NCBI GenBank assembly: GCA_001466705.2
Contig: LATX02000240.1
Span: forward strand, 186,001 to 250,000
DNA length: 64,000 nt
DNA from: Moniliophthora roreri
Taxonomy: Eukaryota; Basidiomycota; Agaricomycetes; Agaricales; Marasmiaceae
Direction of reading: 5' to 3'
Part shown: one piece after another, positions 34,889 to 47,566 of the stretch
Layout of the letters: the number at the start of each line of letters is the position of its first letter
Position numbering within the stretch: the stretch's first letter is position 1
Translations under genes and position numbers: made by a program
The notes under the pieces: model-generated
The model's input: the letters and a program-made list of their open reading frames with translations, nothing else
What the model was told of the DNA's origin: nothing
The model's database searches: none

Positions 34889-35953
34889 CTACGTGTACAC
34901 TTTCTGCCAGAGTGGTTGAGTAGCAAAGATACCCTTCATCCCATCTCTCCATGTATCTTGTTCGTCACATTGGCAGGAGGTATCCAAGTCGTCAATTGGC
35001 GGCGGATCCTCTGTGCACCCCCATTGAATGTCAAAGGTTGGAGCTGCTCGTATGGCTTCATCTATATCTTCAATGGTAGGGAACTCGGTGATCCTCTGAA
35101 TCGCGGCAAGAATGTGCTTGGCAAACTGTACTCCACCGGGGCATTCCCCACTGGCCACTAACTGCTCTGGCCCCACATAGATTGTGTGGGTAATGTTCTC
35201 TGCGAGAACTTCAAGCCTCCGAAGACATTCTATGTTCCACAGTTCATATTCAAAGCGGTACTGGGACTGGGATAGTTGCCATCATGTAGCAGACCGCTAG
35301 ACAGGACGACGCTCAAGACTCACCCAGTAATAGTACAACGCTTCATCTTCACCTGAAGAAGGATAACGCCTCCCTCTGAGAATATGATAGGGTATATTGA
35401 GCAACATAATCCTGGATAATCCTAAAGTCCAGTCGGTCCGGTATAGGTGCCCTGTTTAACTCTAGGAACATTTCCATGGTGTAGCATGGTGAGGTACGGT
35501 TCCGTGCCCGAGATCTGACTCTCCTTCAGTTCAGTTTCCTCTAGATAGGTAGAATACGCACTTAATCTCATCCCCGACCTCCTCCGTTGCAGGATAGTTA
35601 CCGTACTTCTCTGCTGCCTTGTACAAATCAACGAGGTCGATGGCCGTAATGTCAATTTTGGATAGTTTAGGGGGCGTTGTGTTGTGCATGAATTGTAAAA
35701 GAAGACGCAGTACGATTTGATTCTCTGTGAGTGGCACAGGTTCATTCGTGTCGAGATCATAGTCTGCCCGAGGAAAGCTCTTGCTGAACACCTCTAGGTT
35801 CCGTTTGTGTGCCGCTATACCGTGGCCATCGGATGATTGTAGTACAATGTCGCAACGCTCCTCGCACCCTTGGACTGAAAGTGTATTAACTACTATAACA
35901 AATGAAAATAGACCTAGAGAGCACTCGCCGTGGCACTGTAGGTCGGTATTCAT
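34889..35953 (-). CDS. BTB/POZ domain protein
   Basis: Start MNTDLQCHGE at 35953. Exon 1 (after a possible 39-nt intron) reads CDIVLQSSDGHGIAAHKRNLEVFSKSFPRAD, the BTB pattern in which a region exposed on an adaptor protein begins with D-(I/V)-x-L and H-K/R. Then follows VPLTENQIVLRLLLQFMHNTTPP and IDLVDLYKAAEKYGNY, the usual end of a fungal BTB fold. Two or three more exons follow, ending in FAKHILAAIQRITEFPTIED ... WQKVYT and a stop at 34889. BTB proteins often act as dimers or Cullin-3 adaptors; for these short fungal versions the role is unknown. I see no break. Confidence 0.75.
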
Positions 35954-36225
35954 GACAATCGCTTCGATACTGATGGCAGTTACAGTAAAAGATGCGAGAT
36001 AAGATAAATTTCAAAACTGGGGCCCAGACTCTGGACTTGGTCTAGACCGACAACGTCATTATTACTCACCGTGGTTTACCATGACCTAGCACGTGGTCCT
36101 TCTTACCCAACTCTCACCGACAAATTTGCGACGCTTTCGAGGTTACTCCAAAACGTTCCTCAACATAACATGAGACCACTACATCGCAATCCATGAGTTC
36201 TCGGGAGACCGGCTTTGCTTTCTGT

Positions 36226-37509
36226 TTAGATGCTATGCTTCAACATGTACTCGTAGTCCTCCATCGCATCCTCCGCACGACTCTTCATCGCCTGTACAAT
36301 CTCCATGTCCCACTCCTTTGCCCACTCTCTTGCTTCATCCTCAAGGACCGGCAGTTTTGAGCCCTGTGAATCGGTGAGCCTACACTAATCAGAGATCAAT
36401 CGAACAGAAAAATGACCTTGCTCTTTATCACACCTGTAGAGTTACTTATGGTGGTTAGAAACGCCGCTTGTGCTCGGTTTCCGGAGCGATCCTGTGCCTC
36501 CCAAGTGAACCGTATTGGTGCGGGATCTAGGCCTAATAGTCGGCATAACTTGTCTATCTGCCCGTGCGAGTCGTTGATGAGCTTGTCTGCGTCAATGACA
36601 ATTGGGAAATGCTCTCCCCCTGGTCCCGCTGACTTGGCACCCTCTGGGCAAGAGTACCAAGTTTTGTAAAAGTCAAGCAACAGGCGCTGCCATTTTAACG
36701 TCATATAGAAGGGTGCATCATCGTCGAATGCGGTTGCTCCGAATATTTTACTTGCACGCAGGTAGGACGGAAAAACTAGAGCTGGGTGTCGTATGATGAA
36801 TACTGGTGTTAATGTCTTCAGCAAGCGGTCTGGCAGAATAGTGGGATTAGGAATGGGTAACGCGGTGGTTGTCCGCATGGCATCGACCCTTTGAGCCTCA
36901 TCCAGGTCAAGGCAGTGGTCCTGAAGCACAGGCGTCGGTCGAAATGGGCGCTTTTCTTCAATATTCGCTTCGTGAACTTGAGGGTTTATTAAATGTACGG
37001 TGTGTTCTTTGAGCATGACATATTTGCCCTGTATTATCCTGCTCAGATAGGAATATAGGCACAAATCAATCTTCTTACCTCGGACTCAATATCCTTGATC
37101 AAGGTTTCCATATCGTCTAGGCACTTTTGAAAGGTGTGTCCTTGTATTCATCAGAACTTGAAGGGGTCTGAGAAGGAACAATGAGTGAATACCTGCAAAT
37201 TTGGCCTCCTCATTCGCAAAAAAGTCGTCCGAGCTATCGGACCTCCTTACTGACAACCTTTCTGGACCAAAGAAGAATGCTTCCTGTTGACCCTGTCATT
37301 AGAACCTTATCTGGAACGAGCCTTGCGACAAACCATGAAAGGATACTGTCGTGAATCATGTTTTAAGGTCAGGCGAAGCATTGACGGGGCACGTTCCGCA
37401 CCTGCTTTATGGTAAGAGAAGGATGACTTTCCATAATTCGGAAAAATAGATGGGAGGCCGTCCTGAGATGAGAGAAGATGAAAATGCGTGTATTTCGTCG
37501 TTTGTCCAT
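36226..37509 (-). CDS. Sulfotransferase-like P-loop protein
   Basis: I take MDKRRNTR at 37509 as the start; an in-frame ATG upstream (MSDINIYLAG) is possible. RIFIFSHLRTASHLFFRIM resembles the 5'-phosphosulfate-binding loop of fungal sulfotransferase-like proteins. Further exons give a GQQEAFFFGPERLSVR segment, CLDDMETLIKDIESE, GKYVMLKEHTVHL, then TPVFIIRHPALVFPSYLRAS (equivalent of the 3'-phosphate-binding RHP..S motif), WQRLLLDFYKTW, FPIVIDADKLIND, LCRLLGLDP and a C-terminal helix ending MLKHSI, stop at 36226. This family is large in agaricomycetes and substrates are unknown. All exons connect in frame. Confidence 0.8.
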
Positions 37510-40483
37510 GTAATCACTGAGGAAAGGAAGGGATGGAGATACATCGCTGACGCAACCTGCAAGGTAAATATTTATGTCGCTCATGAGAAAATCCTTAGGG
37601 GGATCTGGTAGTGTCAGCGCATTAGCTACATTCGTCAAAAGCACATATGCGAAGTGCGAATATGCGGGGCTGATATTGCGATCAATATTCCCGTGGGAAA
37701 CGGAAAAGAGACGCAAAAATATTTCCTGTCTGGGCCAGCACTTGTCGATGAATTCCATATGTGTGCCGATTGGGATCGTAGCAAGGGTGCCGGAGGAATT
37801 GTGGCAAGTGAAGGGCTGTTAGCTGGAAATCAGCCCTTGATGGTTTCAAGGTGGAACTGACTGACATGATACGGTGGATGAGATGAGGGTAGTATTATCG
37901 AGATGGAGTGTCTTGAAATTAGGGTATGAGTTTGCTAATAACTGTGGCTGACGGGTGTCCAATTGGGGAGATTTTCGGACCGGATGGTGTGTACACGTGA
38001 CGAGGATTACCCTTGGCCTTCGCGTCCACCGCCTGTCGAGTTCGGACAGTTTTGTTGAGACCATGTAAGTCTATTCTCTATTGTGCAACTCATATAGCTA
38101 TTCTCGGCTCCTTCCGCAGTATCTTTTTTTATTTCGACGGGGTCTATTGGCCGCGCGGTCACAGGTACTTCGTCCCAGCTCATTTGGCTCATATCGAGTT
38201 CTATCCCAATCAGCTGGACCTACTAGTAACGAATGTATTCAAAACCGGCAATCCTGTAATCATGGAATGGACCTGATTAGAGTAACCGGAAAGAAACAAT
38301 TGATGACGACAGGCCTACGCTAACGTATCGCACATCTTCTCTTTTCGAGGTGGTCAATTCTGACTAATATCCGTAGGATGCATATCCCTATATTCCTCTG
38401 GTAATATGAAAATGAGAAGAAATGCAAAATTTCTCGATCTGGCTGCAAGATACCGTTCTGAAGTACCAGGGATTCCCCACCAAACCGAGCAACTCCACAT
38501 GACCCACAATGCCATCTTCTCGCATTCATTTCACTCTGCCCTACGACACTGCAACCTTTTATGGCACCAAACGCTATGCTGTACCACATCGAAGTCTCGC
38601 TGTTACCATTTTGCTGTTGTCCATCCACAAGATCTCGTCCCCATGTTGTAGGATGGGATCTAGCGGTCGCAGCACTGGCCTATCTGGACATGGTAGAGGA
38701 AAATGCTGTGGAAATCTATGAAGACGCCAAAAGGGGGAGTCGAGTTGAAGCCATCACGGTCTTATTCAAGAGACTTTGACAGCGGTATCTCGGGTCCGAG
38801 GATGCAGCGACAATGCACGAATTCACTCTTCGTATGCCTCCTCGGCACGGCAACATCAGGAAGGCACCTTGTTCCCGACGCTTGCATCGGCATGCCGCAA
38901 TGAGCCGTAACCAATCACCTGCTGCTAATACTACACCGCTCAGACAACCACAATGATACAAAGATAACCAGTGCTTCTCATACCCAACACGCACCTGCAC
39001 ATCGTAATCCAGCGTTCGTAATGCTTCCTCAACGAGTCTAACGAGCTTTATGGTGATCTGGGGGGTGCTCTCTGGTGATATGGGGACAGCGGATGTTGGA
39101 AGGCCTGGTGTGAGATAGAGCGGATGTTGCGGCTTGTTTGCGAATAAAGCTACTATGGATCCCATCGTAGGCGATTCAGGCAACTGTTTGCATATGCCGA
39201 GCGTCCTCGTACTTCGCTTATAGAGCGTTCATTCATTTCACGTTAGTGCCGTCCAGTGTCACCCGGAACCAACCCGAAATAGTGCGTCCAAGCGCCCCCG
39301 CATGGGTGTACCGGTCGTCCTTCATGTCGTGGGTGCCACTCTTGGATAGAATGGAACTTGGTGTTCGAGTACGTTTCGTCGCAACGTCACCACATAAATA
39401 TGCAGTCTGGGTTGGGCGCGGGCCGATGGTTAATCGAAAGTTGTTGATACAAGGCAGTGGTTTGTTTGGAGAGCTGAGTACCGTAATGATTTGGGTCAGG
39501 TATCATAATACCCCCTTGTCTCACATCATTTTAAATTCCTCAGAGAACACAGCCGGTAAGGCATGTTTGGTGGATCAATATCCATTATTGACGGCATCAT
39601 CGCTTGTCCATGTGATGATAGGTCGGCAACTGTGGATCGCACTTGTGGGGTTACAGCTGCGAATGGACGCTGCGTATATTGAAGAGGCAAACAAACGTGG
39701 ATAGTTTAACCGACTGGCGCTTAAAAGGAACAGGTAAATGGATTGTATGTCTCGTGCATTTCTTTAACCGGATCAATCTGATATGGTGGGGCCCTCAGAT
39801 ATTTCATCATGGGCACTGAATCCTAGAACACGGCGTGAACCTGGTATCCATCCCTGTGCAATGTGCTCAGCTCCAGTTCTTGGCGATAGCTTGAACCTTT
39901 TACAACGGAGTCAAGAAGTATTTTGAAGCGCTTGCTATTGGCATTGAATCTCCGGAGGCAAGCCCGGGCTCCGGGTGATGTCATCAGGCACAGGCTTAGG
40001 AAAAATTTTGTGATTCCGCAAACTTCTTGACTCCGCTGTAATCCCTTTTTACATTTTGTGGCCGTAGTTCCTGGATGAGTCCGAGCAATGATTTACTCTA
40101 TCTCAGCTCACTTGGCACCGAACGCCCTACCAACCGGGGCTGTTTCCTCAGAGTGCCCTTGGGCGTTTTGGGCCTTTATTCGGATTTGTATCGGGAGCAG
40201 AATTGGCATCTGCTCAACATATACTTGTGGCTTGCTATTTGGTAGCGCAAGCTTAGGCTGATGCTACATCTGAGGTGAGCAACGTGCTCAATTGATATTG
40301 ATCCTTAACAACAATCATAACCTTTTCTGGCGTTGCATCCCAACCAGGTTTTCATGGCCTGATGACGAATATCAAAGTGGAGCACCTCGATCCCCGTTTT
40401 TCTTGGTCTATTCGGTATAAAAAGCACCATGCTGCGCTCCGACCTCCCCAACGACTTCATCGTTACTCTTGAATCAACCAGCG
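37510..40483. other. Long intergenic stretch without a supported gene
   Basis: Several mid-size open frames exist on both strands (38716-39183 minus; 38561-38779 and 39246-39704 plus) with no recognisable motif and no consistent exon chain. The last ~70 nt are the promoter of the CAP gene. Confidence 0.5.
40416..40424 (+). promoter_or_regulatory. TATA box of the CAP gene
   Basis: TATAAAAAG lies about 60 nt upstream of ATG 40484, a usual position for a strongly expressed secreted fungal protein. Confidence 0.6.
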
Positions 40484-41109
40484 ATGCACTTCTGGACCGG
40501 GAATCTGTTCGCTGCTCTTTCCCTCACGGCTTTTTCCCGAGCTGCTATTCTCCCTCGCCAGTCTGATGTCGACCAATGGCTTAACGCACACAACGAGGTT
40601 TGAGCGCAACACAACGCCCAACCTTTGACTTGGAACGATCAGGTAGGCGCTACCGCACAGAACTGGGCTAACCGGTACACGATGGAGCATTCTGGGGGCC
40701 AGTATGGCGGTAAGTGCAATTCACTTTGTTCGCTCTGCGTGGAGCTCACCATCCTTATAGAGAATCTTGCATGGGGAACGGGCAGTTTCCCTATCTCCGC
40801 GGCTGTCAAGCTATGGGCTGACGAAGTTAGTGAGTACCGTATTCGTTTAGGTAACAATCTTCGTTGACTGACAACGGTTGAATACGCGAGTACAACCCTA
40901 ATAACCCCCAATATTCTCACTTCACCCAAGTCGTATGGAAGTCTACCAGAGCTTGGGTGTGGCGTTGCCGACTGCTCTGGGACGACATACTATGTCTGCA
41001 ACTATAACCCGCCTGGCAATGTCATCGGACAATTCCCGTGAGTTCCTTATTATTGGGCTCAGAATATGACTGATTCATCGTTTTTGCCAGCGAGAATGTT
41101 GAAGTGTAG
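40484..41109 (+). pseudogene. CAP-superfamily secreted protein (PR-1-like) with a nonsense codon
   Basis: The start MHFWTGNLFAALSLTAFSRA is a signal peptide followed by a probable RQ processing site. Then LNAHNEV, stop, AQHNAQPLTW: TGA at 40601-40603 replaces the Arg usual at this position (a CGA-to-TGA change would do it). After that the CAP fold is complete: WANRYTMEHSGGQYG, ENLAWGTG, AVKLWADE, YNPNNPQYSHFTQVVWKSTRALGCGVADC and YYVCNYNPPGNVIGQFPENVEV with the conserved Cys and His residues, stop 41107-41109. Introns are intact (one from 40710, one within 40829-40890, one 41038-41090). Such proteins bind sterols or lipids in other fungi. The allele here is dead unless the stop is read through or the base is a sequencing error. 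Confidence 0.85.
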
Positions 41110-41704
41110 CGGGAAATGGTCAATACAGACTTGGAAGATGTGTTGTAATAGCTATACAATGTACAATGTAAGATTACCTTTATCTCCCCGACCCTGCAAC
41201 CTCCGCTGCCCATTTGGGTCCATCAGACCCTTTCACTTTACCACACAAAGATGTGCTATAGACTCATCATCCCTCTCCGCACTGCCACATCCCTTTGAGG
41301 ATACGACTGCAATCCAGAACCCGAGGCACCCGGGTCGTTCTCGGCAGCACGTTGTGGATAAGATCATGGAACATCCGACACAATTGACAGAGTGCTATCA
41401 CCAGGGCGCTGTTATCCAACGCTTTTCGCTCAATTCACTCAAGTCCGACGAGGATTTCGGTCGTTAGGCAAGAGTTAATCGATGGAGCTACTAGAGAGCC
41501 CATACCTTGATCATTGGTTGGACATATTTTCATTCTGAATGGCCCAGAAAATATTCGGATGAGTTCTTTCATCAAACTTTCTTGTCTCCACCAAAAACGA
41601 GGCCTTCGCTCATTCTTTGTTCCTTTGTCGTGTCGAAACAATGAGGCACGAGGATAAAACACATATGGGACGAATGTGGAACTGATTCCACAACCTCTAT
41701 TGAA

Positions 41705-42222
41705 ATGTCCGATGTGCGGTTTCGATCTCTTCGCCTCGATTTCCCTGCTGATATACGCTCACAGCGACCTAATTTACAGGAGCATATCGAAATCAAACCA
41801 GGCGTAGGTCATACTAAGGCAGTATGTCTTTCACCGGACAATCGAAACATAGCAGTTGGCGGTACGCACGACGTTTCATATTGCCATAGCCAAATTGAAT
41901 CGCTATCTTAGGAAGCAGTGGATGTGTAGAAGTCTACAGGACCGGCAATGGACATTGTGTGGGATCTTTCCAACCCTCAGCACCAAGGGAGAAGATTACG
42001 AATATGAAAATCAGCCTAGGCGGAATCACATCTCTTGATTGGGTTCGTGCAGGAGTGGGGAAGCAGACGCTTTGTGTTGGGACGACTAGTGGTTGGGTAG
42101 CCCTTTATTCAAAATCAGACAACATGGTGAAGTTTGCGTCATTCAAGCTTTATCCTTCACTATGCTGACCGTAATGTCAGCTTCGCTTCAGCACCGACAA
42201 GGAAAGGCTTTACGAGGTCTAA
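41705..42222 (+). CDS. Short WD-repeat-like protein
   Basis: Three exons join in frame: MSDVRFRSLRLDFPADIRS... GHTKAVCLSPDNRNIAVGG, then SSGCVEVYRTGNGHCVGSF ... ISLGGITSLDWVRAG ... LCVGTTSGWVALYSKSDNM, then LRFSTDKERLYEV and a TAA at 42220-42222. The text has the beta-propeller pattern (x-L-S-P-D-x-x-x-I-A-V-G). Only about two blades are present (~140 residues), far fewer than a seven-blade propeller, so it may be a truncated copy of a larger WD40 gene. Confidence 0.6.
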
Positions 42223-45200
42223 CCCCTAACCCCTAAGCGAGGAAAAAGCCACGCACATCCAGATATATCTCATCCTCCGTTGTGCTCAACAACTCTGGGA
42301 ACGAGTGCATCCACGGTATACCAAGTCCATGGTGTCAATAAATCCAGGTGGAATCACCGCAGAGGAAGTGGTCGGTTGAAGTAGTGGTTTAGAGGCGGGC
42401 AGGCGGAATTAGGATCTTCATCGGAGATACACGAAGCGTTGTAGACCTCGAATGTTGAAAGGAATGAGCGAGAGCGAGAGTTGCATAATCTGTTGTCGAC
42501 AGTTGTGACATTACTGCGTTCAAGGAGCAGCAGCGGAGGTGAATAGATCACGATATCGACGACAGTCAATAAGGAGGGCGGTATCAGATGGAGGAGGTAG
42601 TGGGCATGTAAGGAAGAGAGCTTCATGTCCGGGTTATCCTGAGCGTGGATTATGAGGAGAGGAAAGGAAATAAATTGAGATTCTGTACTTACAGGCGATG
42701 TAGTGAATGGTAAGGAGAGGTAGCACGCCGAGTGTTGGAAATGTGAAAGGGATCGTGTTGGCCGTTCAGACGGGTGTCTTCGATATGCCCCGTGTATCTT
42801 CTGACAGCGGACAATGGACCTTCCGTCCTATTCCTTGTCCTACAACTGGAAGGACGCGTTAACATGAGAAAACATTGTTCTAGAATGGTATAGACTTACA
42901 CGCCTATAGTGTATCTCTAACCTCTGAAGCTCAAAACTCAGTCCAGCGCTGGCACGACCTCCCTTGTGTAATCTGAGTCAAATAACCATGGACGTAGCAC
43001 GATGCAAATGGTAAATTTGAACCCTGGAGTCAGAAAAGGTGACGTCGAAACGTACCTATCGAATAAGATTCCTCCGCCATTGCAATGACTCCAAAGACCG
43101 GAACCACCTAATGACCAACTTTACCCCCACCTGCTTCTGCCCAACCGTTCAGCCTTCCATCTCCGAAAAGATCTTGTGGAACAAATCTTCTGTGCCTTCT
43201 CCATACCGCAGCGAACGGTTTTTCATGTCGGGAGAGGTCGGCGGCTAGTGGCGAGATTGAGAGTGAATGGTGGCACTGTGCTGATGCCGTATAATGTAGA
43301 TATTCACATTACAAGTTTTTGGGCAGGCTGATGGACGGGGGACTTGGTAACGACAACAGTCGATGGTCGAGGCGAGAGGAAAGGCACAGAGTGTGACCGT
43401 GACCAAGACATCACACCACCGTACCTCCGCGGTAAACGGAATTGCGCACAAAGAGTGGGCATAGAAGCTGGTAGATGGCGCCGCATGCTGTTATGGGTAT
43501 GCAAATGCTTGTCGTAGCTGTCTGAACAAGCAGCACTCTGCCAAGACCAACTCTGGCGAGATGATCCCAACAATGTCATATAGCGACCATGAAAGCAGGC
43601 CTTCAGGGCTTTGGAACGATAGGATATGTTTGTGCGCCAGTCCAGAGGGCCGATGAGACGTGAGCGTTTGATGACCTTTTGCGTTTCATTATCTTCCTGG
43701 GTTTGCGTTGATTTGTTGCGTAAAGGTCGTAATGACCTTCGAGGACACAGTTACGTCGTAACGAGCAGGGCGAGGTGAAAGGAATCAGAAAGTGGGAGCG
43801 AATAATTAGATGCTGACGTCGATGAATAGTGGATTGAGAGGTTTTGACATCGTGTACCGTCATGGGGAAGTCATGGGTAGATGTGAGTACCGTGGAGAGT
43901 GTATCACATGAGATTAGTGTCCGTTACGAGGCTAGTGCTGCGGAAAGAAACCATGAGCATCAGGGAACACGGGGGAGAGACGAGAGAACGCACCGATGAT
44001 TGATATGAATGATGGACTCCACAGTCCACTATTCTGCTACTATACCAAGATACGCGAGCGCGTCTAGAATCTACATCACTAGTTCCTCGCACCAGCGTGA
44101 GCCTCGCCACCCTAGACGTTGCGGCAGGATGGATACAATGAAAGATGATTGGCTCTTGGTACCGTGGTTGGGTTTAGAAGAGGGAACCGGGATGTAATGA
44201 AAAGATGTCGGACGGTACGAGGTGCGAAAGGCACATAGTGGAGAGAATATGACAGTTATTGAAGACTGGGGACAGATACAGGAACGCAGATGGACGACGA
44301 CGAGTGGGAGCCGGTAGAAATCCCGGGGTTGAAACTTGAAGCCAAAATGAAATACCTTCCTAGGCGACATGTATTCATCTAGGGAGAGTGAGGATGAGCG
44401 AGAAGAAGAGGGAACGGAACTTATTTGTGTGTAGGAATTGATACTCACCGGCAGATTCGAGTTGCTGCTTCTCACCCCGCTCCACCCACTCCGCCCACTG
44501 TTTCTCCTACTACCGATCTCAGATCAACCTGTTCCTCGGCCTCCTTTCTTCCCCTCCCTTCTCTCATTGCTCATTGCTCTCCCCCTGATACCCGTGTCGG
44601 GGGAGGATGTGTCGACTTTTGATGACGTGGAGCGTTGCGTTCATGGTGTGCGTTAGTGGAGGAATGAGCGTTTGCGAGAGTTGACATGTTGAGGTCGAAC
44701 AAAGGTACTGCAATTCGGAAGGTGTCGGAATAAGATCTACGAACAAGAAGACAACGACTACGTTACTCATCTAGGGTGTTTAAATAACATGTGCGTACTC
44801 GCCTAATGCGCTGGTGCCTGTCTTTGGATGTTTAGAACGATAGATAGCTGCATGGACAATAATAGCTTACCTTGAGGATTATTCTCCAACTTCAAGGGCG
44901 CTGCCGTCGTTATGACTGTTGAGAAAAGAAAAACGCGATGGTCCAGAATCCATCAAATCACATCATCGCCACGTTACTTTCAATATCGCCGTCTCACGAT
45001 TCAAGCGAATAAGAGATTATCATCTGCAAGAATAGGGTTCGTAGTCGGTGGTAGCTAGATTATAGACACAAGAGGTTAGATGATATTCGGCATGCTCGAA
45101 AGGTCTCGAGGGGTCTTCACAACAATTTTAACTTGGGAGTCGGTCATACTATTTTGGGTTTGAAATCAAAGAAGGGCGTCAAGGCGTTGACGGCTTTCCT

Positions 45201-45326
45201 GCACCCTCTGCGAAGTGTGGCATCACCACATCAGAAAATCCGTCTACTAATACAGAGGGCGCTATGATGTCGATGATTTTTATGATTCAAACCAGAACTA
45301 ATTTTGATATCTAATGGATGTTCGAA
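42223..45326. other. 3.1-kb stretch without a supported gene
   Basis: Normal GC and CpG content. Several minus-strand open frames (42354-42626, 43603-43863, 44071-44475) are Ser/Arg/Pro-rich with no recognisable domain. CTAACCCCTAACCCCTAAG at 42218-42236 is telomere-like but too short to mean much. Confidence 0.45.
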
Positions 45327-47566
45327 TCACCGGTTGAACACGATAGCGTGTCGGTTCAGATACGCTATTCCTTCCTCTCGCGCAGTATCTGCAAACATCT
45401 TCGTATCTCCTCCCTTCAACTGCATCATAACCTGATGTCGAAAGTGGGCACGAAGTCGTGAATCTGGAAAGATGAAAACTTACGGGTCTATGGACTGTAT
45501 AGACACCCCATTCTGAACCTAGATACGACCACCACGTTAAGTAAAGGGAAACAGTATCCCACAGAAATAGCTCACGCTCTAGACCTTTCCCATCGTTGGG
45601 ATTCATTCCGTTCGTGAACGCAATCCAATAATCCATCATCACCGTGCTCAACTCTTTCGCAGAGTCAGGCATCATGTCGTTTTCAACTTCAAGGTTGCCA
45701 AATACATATTCAATTTCCGACGTATGGGGGACTAGGACATTCCAGTCAGACCAAGCAGTTGAAAAAGAGTGGAGCTTACCTCCCAGTGAGCCAGGAGCTG
45801 CATTTGCTGTCCCGAAACTTATCCTGAACTCTGACGGTACGACCTTTACAGCATCTGGATCTGAAAATTGATAGCCATACATTGGCACACCTGCTTCGTT
45901 CATTTTTCTCGCGAAGAGGCGCCGTTCACAATTTCGCATAATATCGCCGACTGAACATGAGGTCAGTGTCTTCATTCATAGTGATGAACGCCGAGTACTC
46001 ACGTATCGACGCATAGCGCTTATACTCCGGATTTAGCCCAAAGGTTTGGTTTCCGGTCCCAAAGGGAGAGCCGACACTGGGATCGTCTGTGTATATGTCG
46101 ATCACCTTGGCGATTGCGTTTTCCAGAGCTGTGTCTCCTGCTGGGGAAGGTGCGAAGACGTCAAACAGTCGCCGAAGAGTTTCTTCGGGCCCTGTAATGT
46201 TTTGTGGTGCTCGTAAAGTACCTAGTAATAATTGCGTTAATATCATTTTATGAGCCGAAGCCAAAATAGCATAACCTTCATCCAAGTCGTCCCCATAAAT
46301 GACTGGGATCTTCACCTTCACATCCAGCTGACTTGCATAGTCTGGTACCAGACCACCAGGCCCATCCAACACTGGTGTCCAATCCAAAGAAGCAGGTGAT
46401 ATACCTGTTTTCTCGAACGCATCAAAAAGGTCATCAGTGGTGGCTTTTCTCCGCAGACATTCAATTGTATTCTGCGATTCTACAGCCGAGTTGCATGATT
46501 CGACGGCCGAGACGTATGTTGTCCATGATGAACCTCTTGTGAAAGCTGGATATGTCGGGAGGCTTCCACCCGATTCCACGACCTGCTTTTCGTGAAATCT
46601 ATGGGCATGATGAGGTGAAGGAGGCACCCACAGCACCACGAGCTAGGCCTTCAAGATTTCCATTCAACAGGTATAACTTGATTGCAAACCCGCCTGCACT
46701 TTCACCAAACACAGTGATCTACGAACAACAGTGAGGAGCTGCAAAACTGTCATAGAATCACTTTTACCTTCTCTGGATCCCCACCAAATGCATTAATATT
46801 TCTCTTCACCCAGTCCAAAGCGACGAGCGGGTCTCTCAGCCCTAGGTTTAGCACCTCGTGCCCTAACGACGCAGCTTCGAAACCTTGTGGAAAGCCCAAT
46901 GGACCGAGGCGGTAATTGATTGTCGCTACAATCATAGGTGTCCCCTAGAAATGCAACATCAGCTTTGGCTGACTGAGGGATACGATAAGGCCTCACCCTT
47001 TCGAGACTACGCCTAACCAACGAAGATCCATCATATCCCGGTCTCGAGCCACTCCCTATGAGAAATCCTCCGCCGTGAATCCAAAGTAGACAGGGCAACT
47101 TGGTAGAGTTGTTGAAGTTGTCCATAGGGGGACGAAAGATGTTGATCGTTAGACAGTCTTCGGAGACGCTATTCCTTGGCGAACCCTGAGCACCACCGTT
47201 AGAACCCGATTAGAACTTGATTTCTCTATTGCGCAAGATGTAGTTTTCTGTACTTACTGGCTGTAAGCATGTTTCACCAAACTCGCTCGCGTCGAAAGAC
47301 GTAACATTCCAGATATTGGGATTTTTCAAAAGCGCCGGCCTCAGTCGTAATTCTCCGATAGGCGGCTCAGCGTATGGAATCCCTAGACCGTTCGTAGTTT
47401 AGGAAACGCAGAATAACAAACAAAGAAAGTCACCTCCATAAAACTCGACGCCGTTCTTCACAGTTCCCGTGATAGAGGTTGTACCAAGCTGAACTTGTGG
47501 ATATGCATATGAGAGCAATGCACCCAGAATGAAGCCACTGATGATTTGAAAGGGAGAGAAGGTCAT
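45327..47566 (-). CDS. Secreted type-B carboxylesterase/lipase
   Basis: Alpha/beta hydrolase of the carboxylesterase type-B family, cleaving carboxyl esters outside the cell. The N-terminus MTFSPFQIISGFILGALLSYAYP is a signal peptide. Then GTVKNGVEFYGGIPYAEPP, EDCLTINIFRP, the oxyanion motif WIHGGGFLIGSGS, TINYRLGPLGFPQG, LRDPLVALDWVKRNINAFGGDPEKI, and the nucleophile elbow VFGESAGG (Ser codon at 46698-46700). Later come LARGAVVESGGSLPTYP across an intron, LPHT-type VPHTSEIEYVFGN with the catalytic His, ELSTVMMDYWIAFTNGMNPN, and the end MQLKGGDTKMFADTAREEGIAYL, stop at 45327. All introns splice in frame and I see no lesion. It is divergent from the P450 gene across the repeated block to the right. 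Confidence 0.9.

Noticed and set aside
46600..46660. Frameshift in the carboxylesterase between LARGAV and ESGGSLPTYP
   Set aside because: A short intron (donor GTGGGT, acceptor AAAGCAG) restores the frame and the family sequence.
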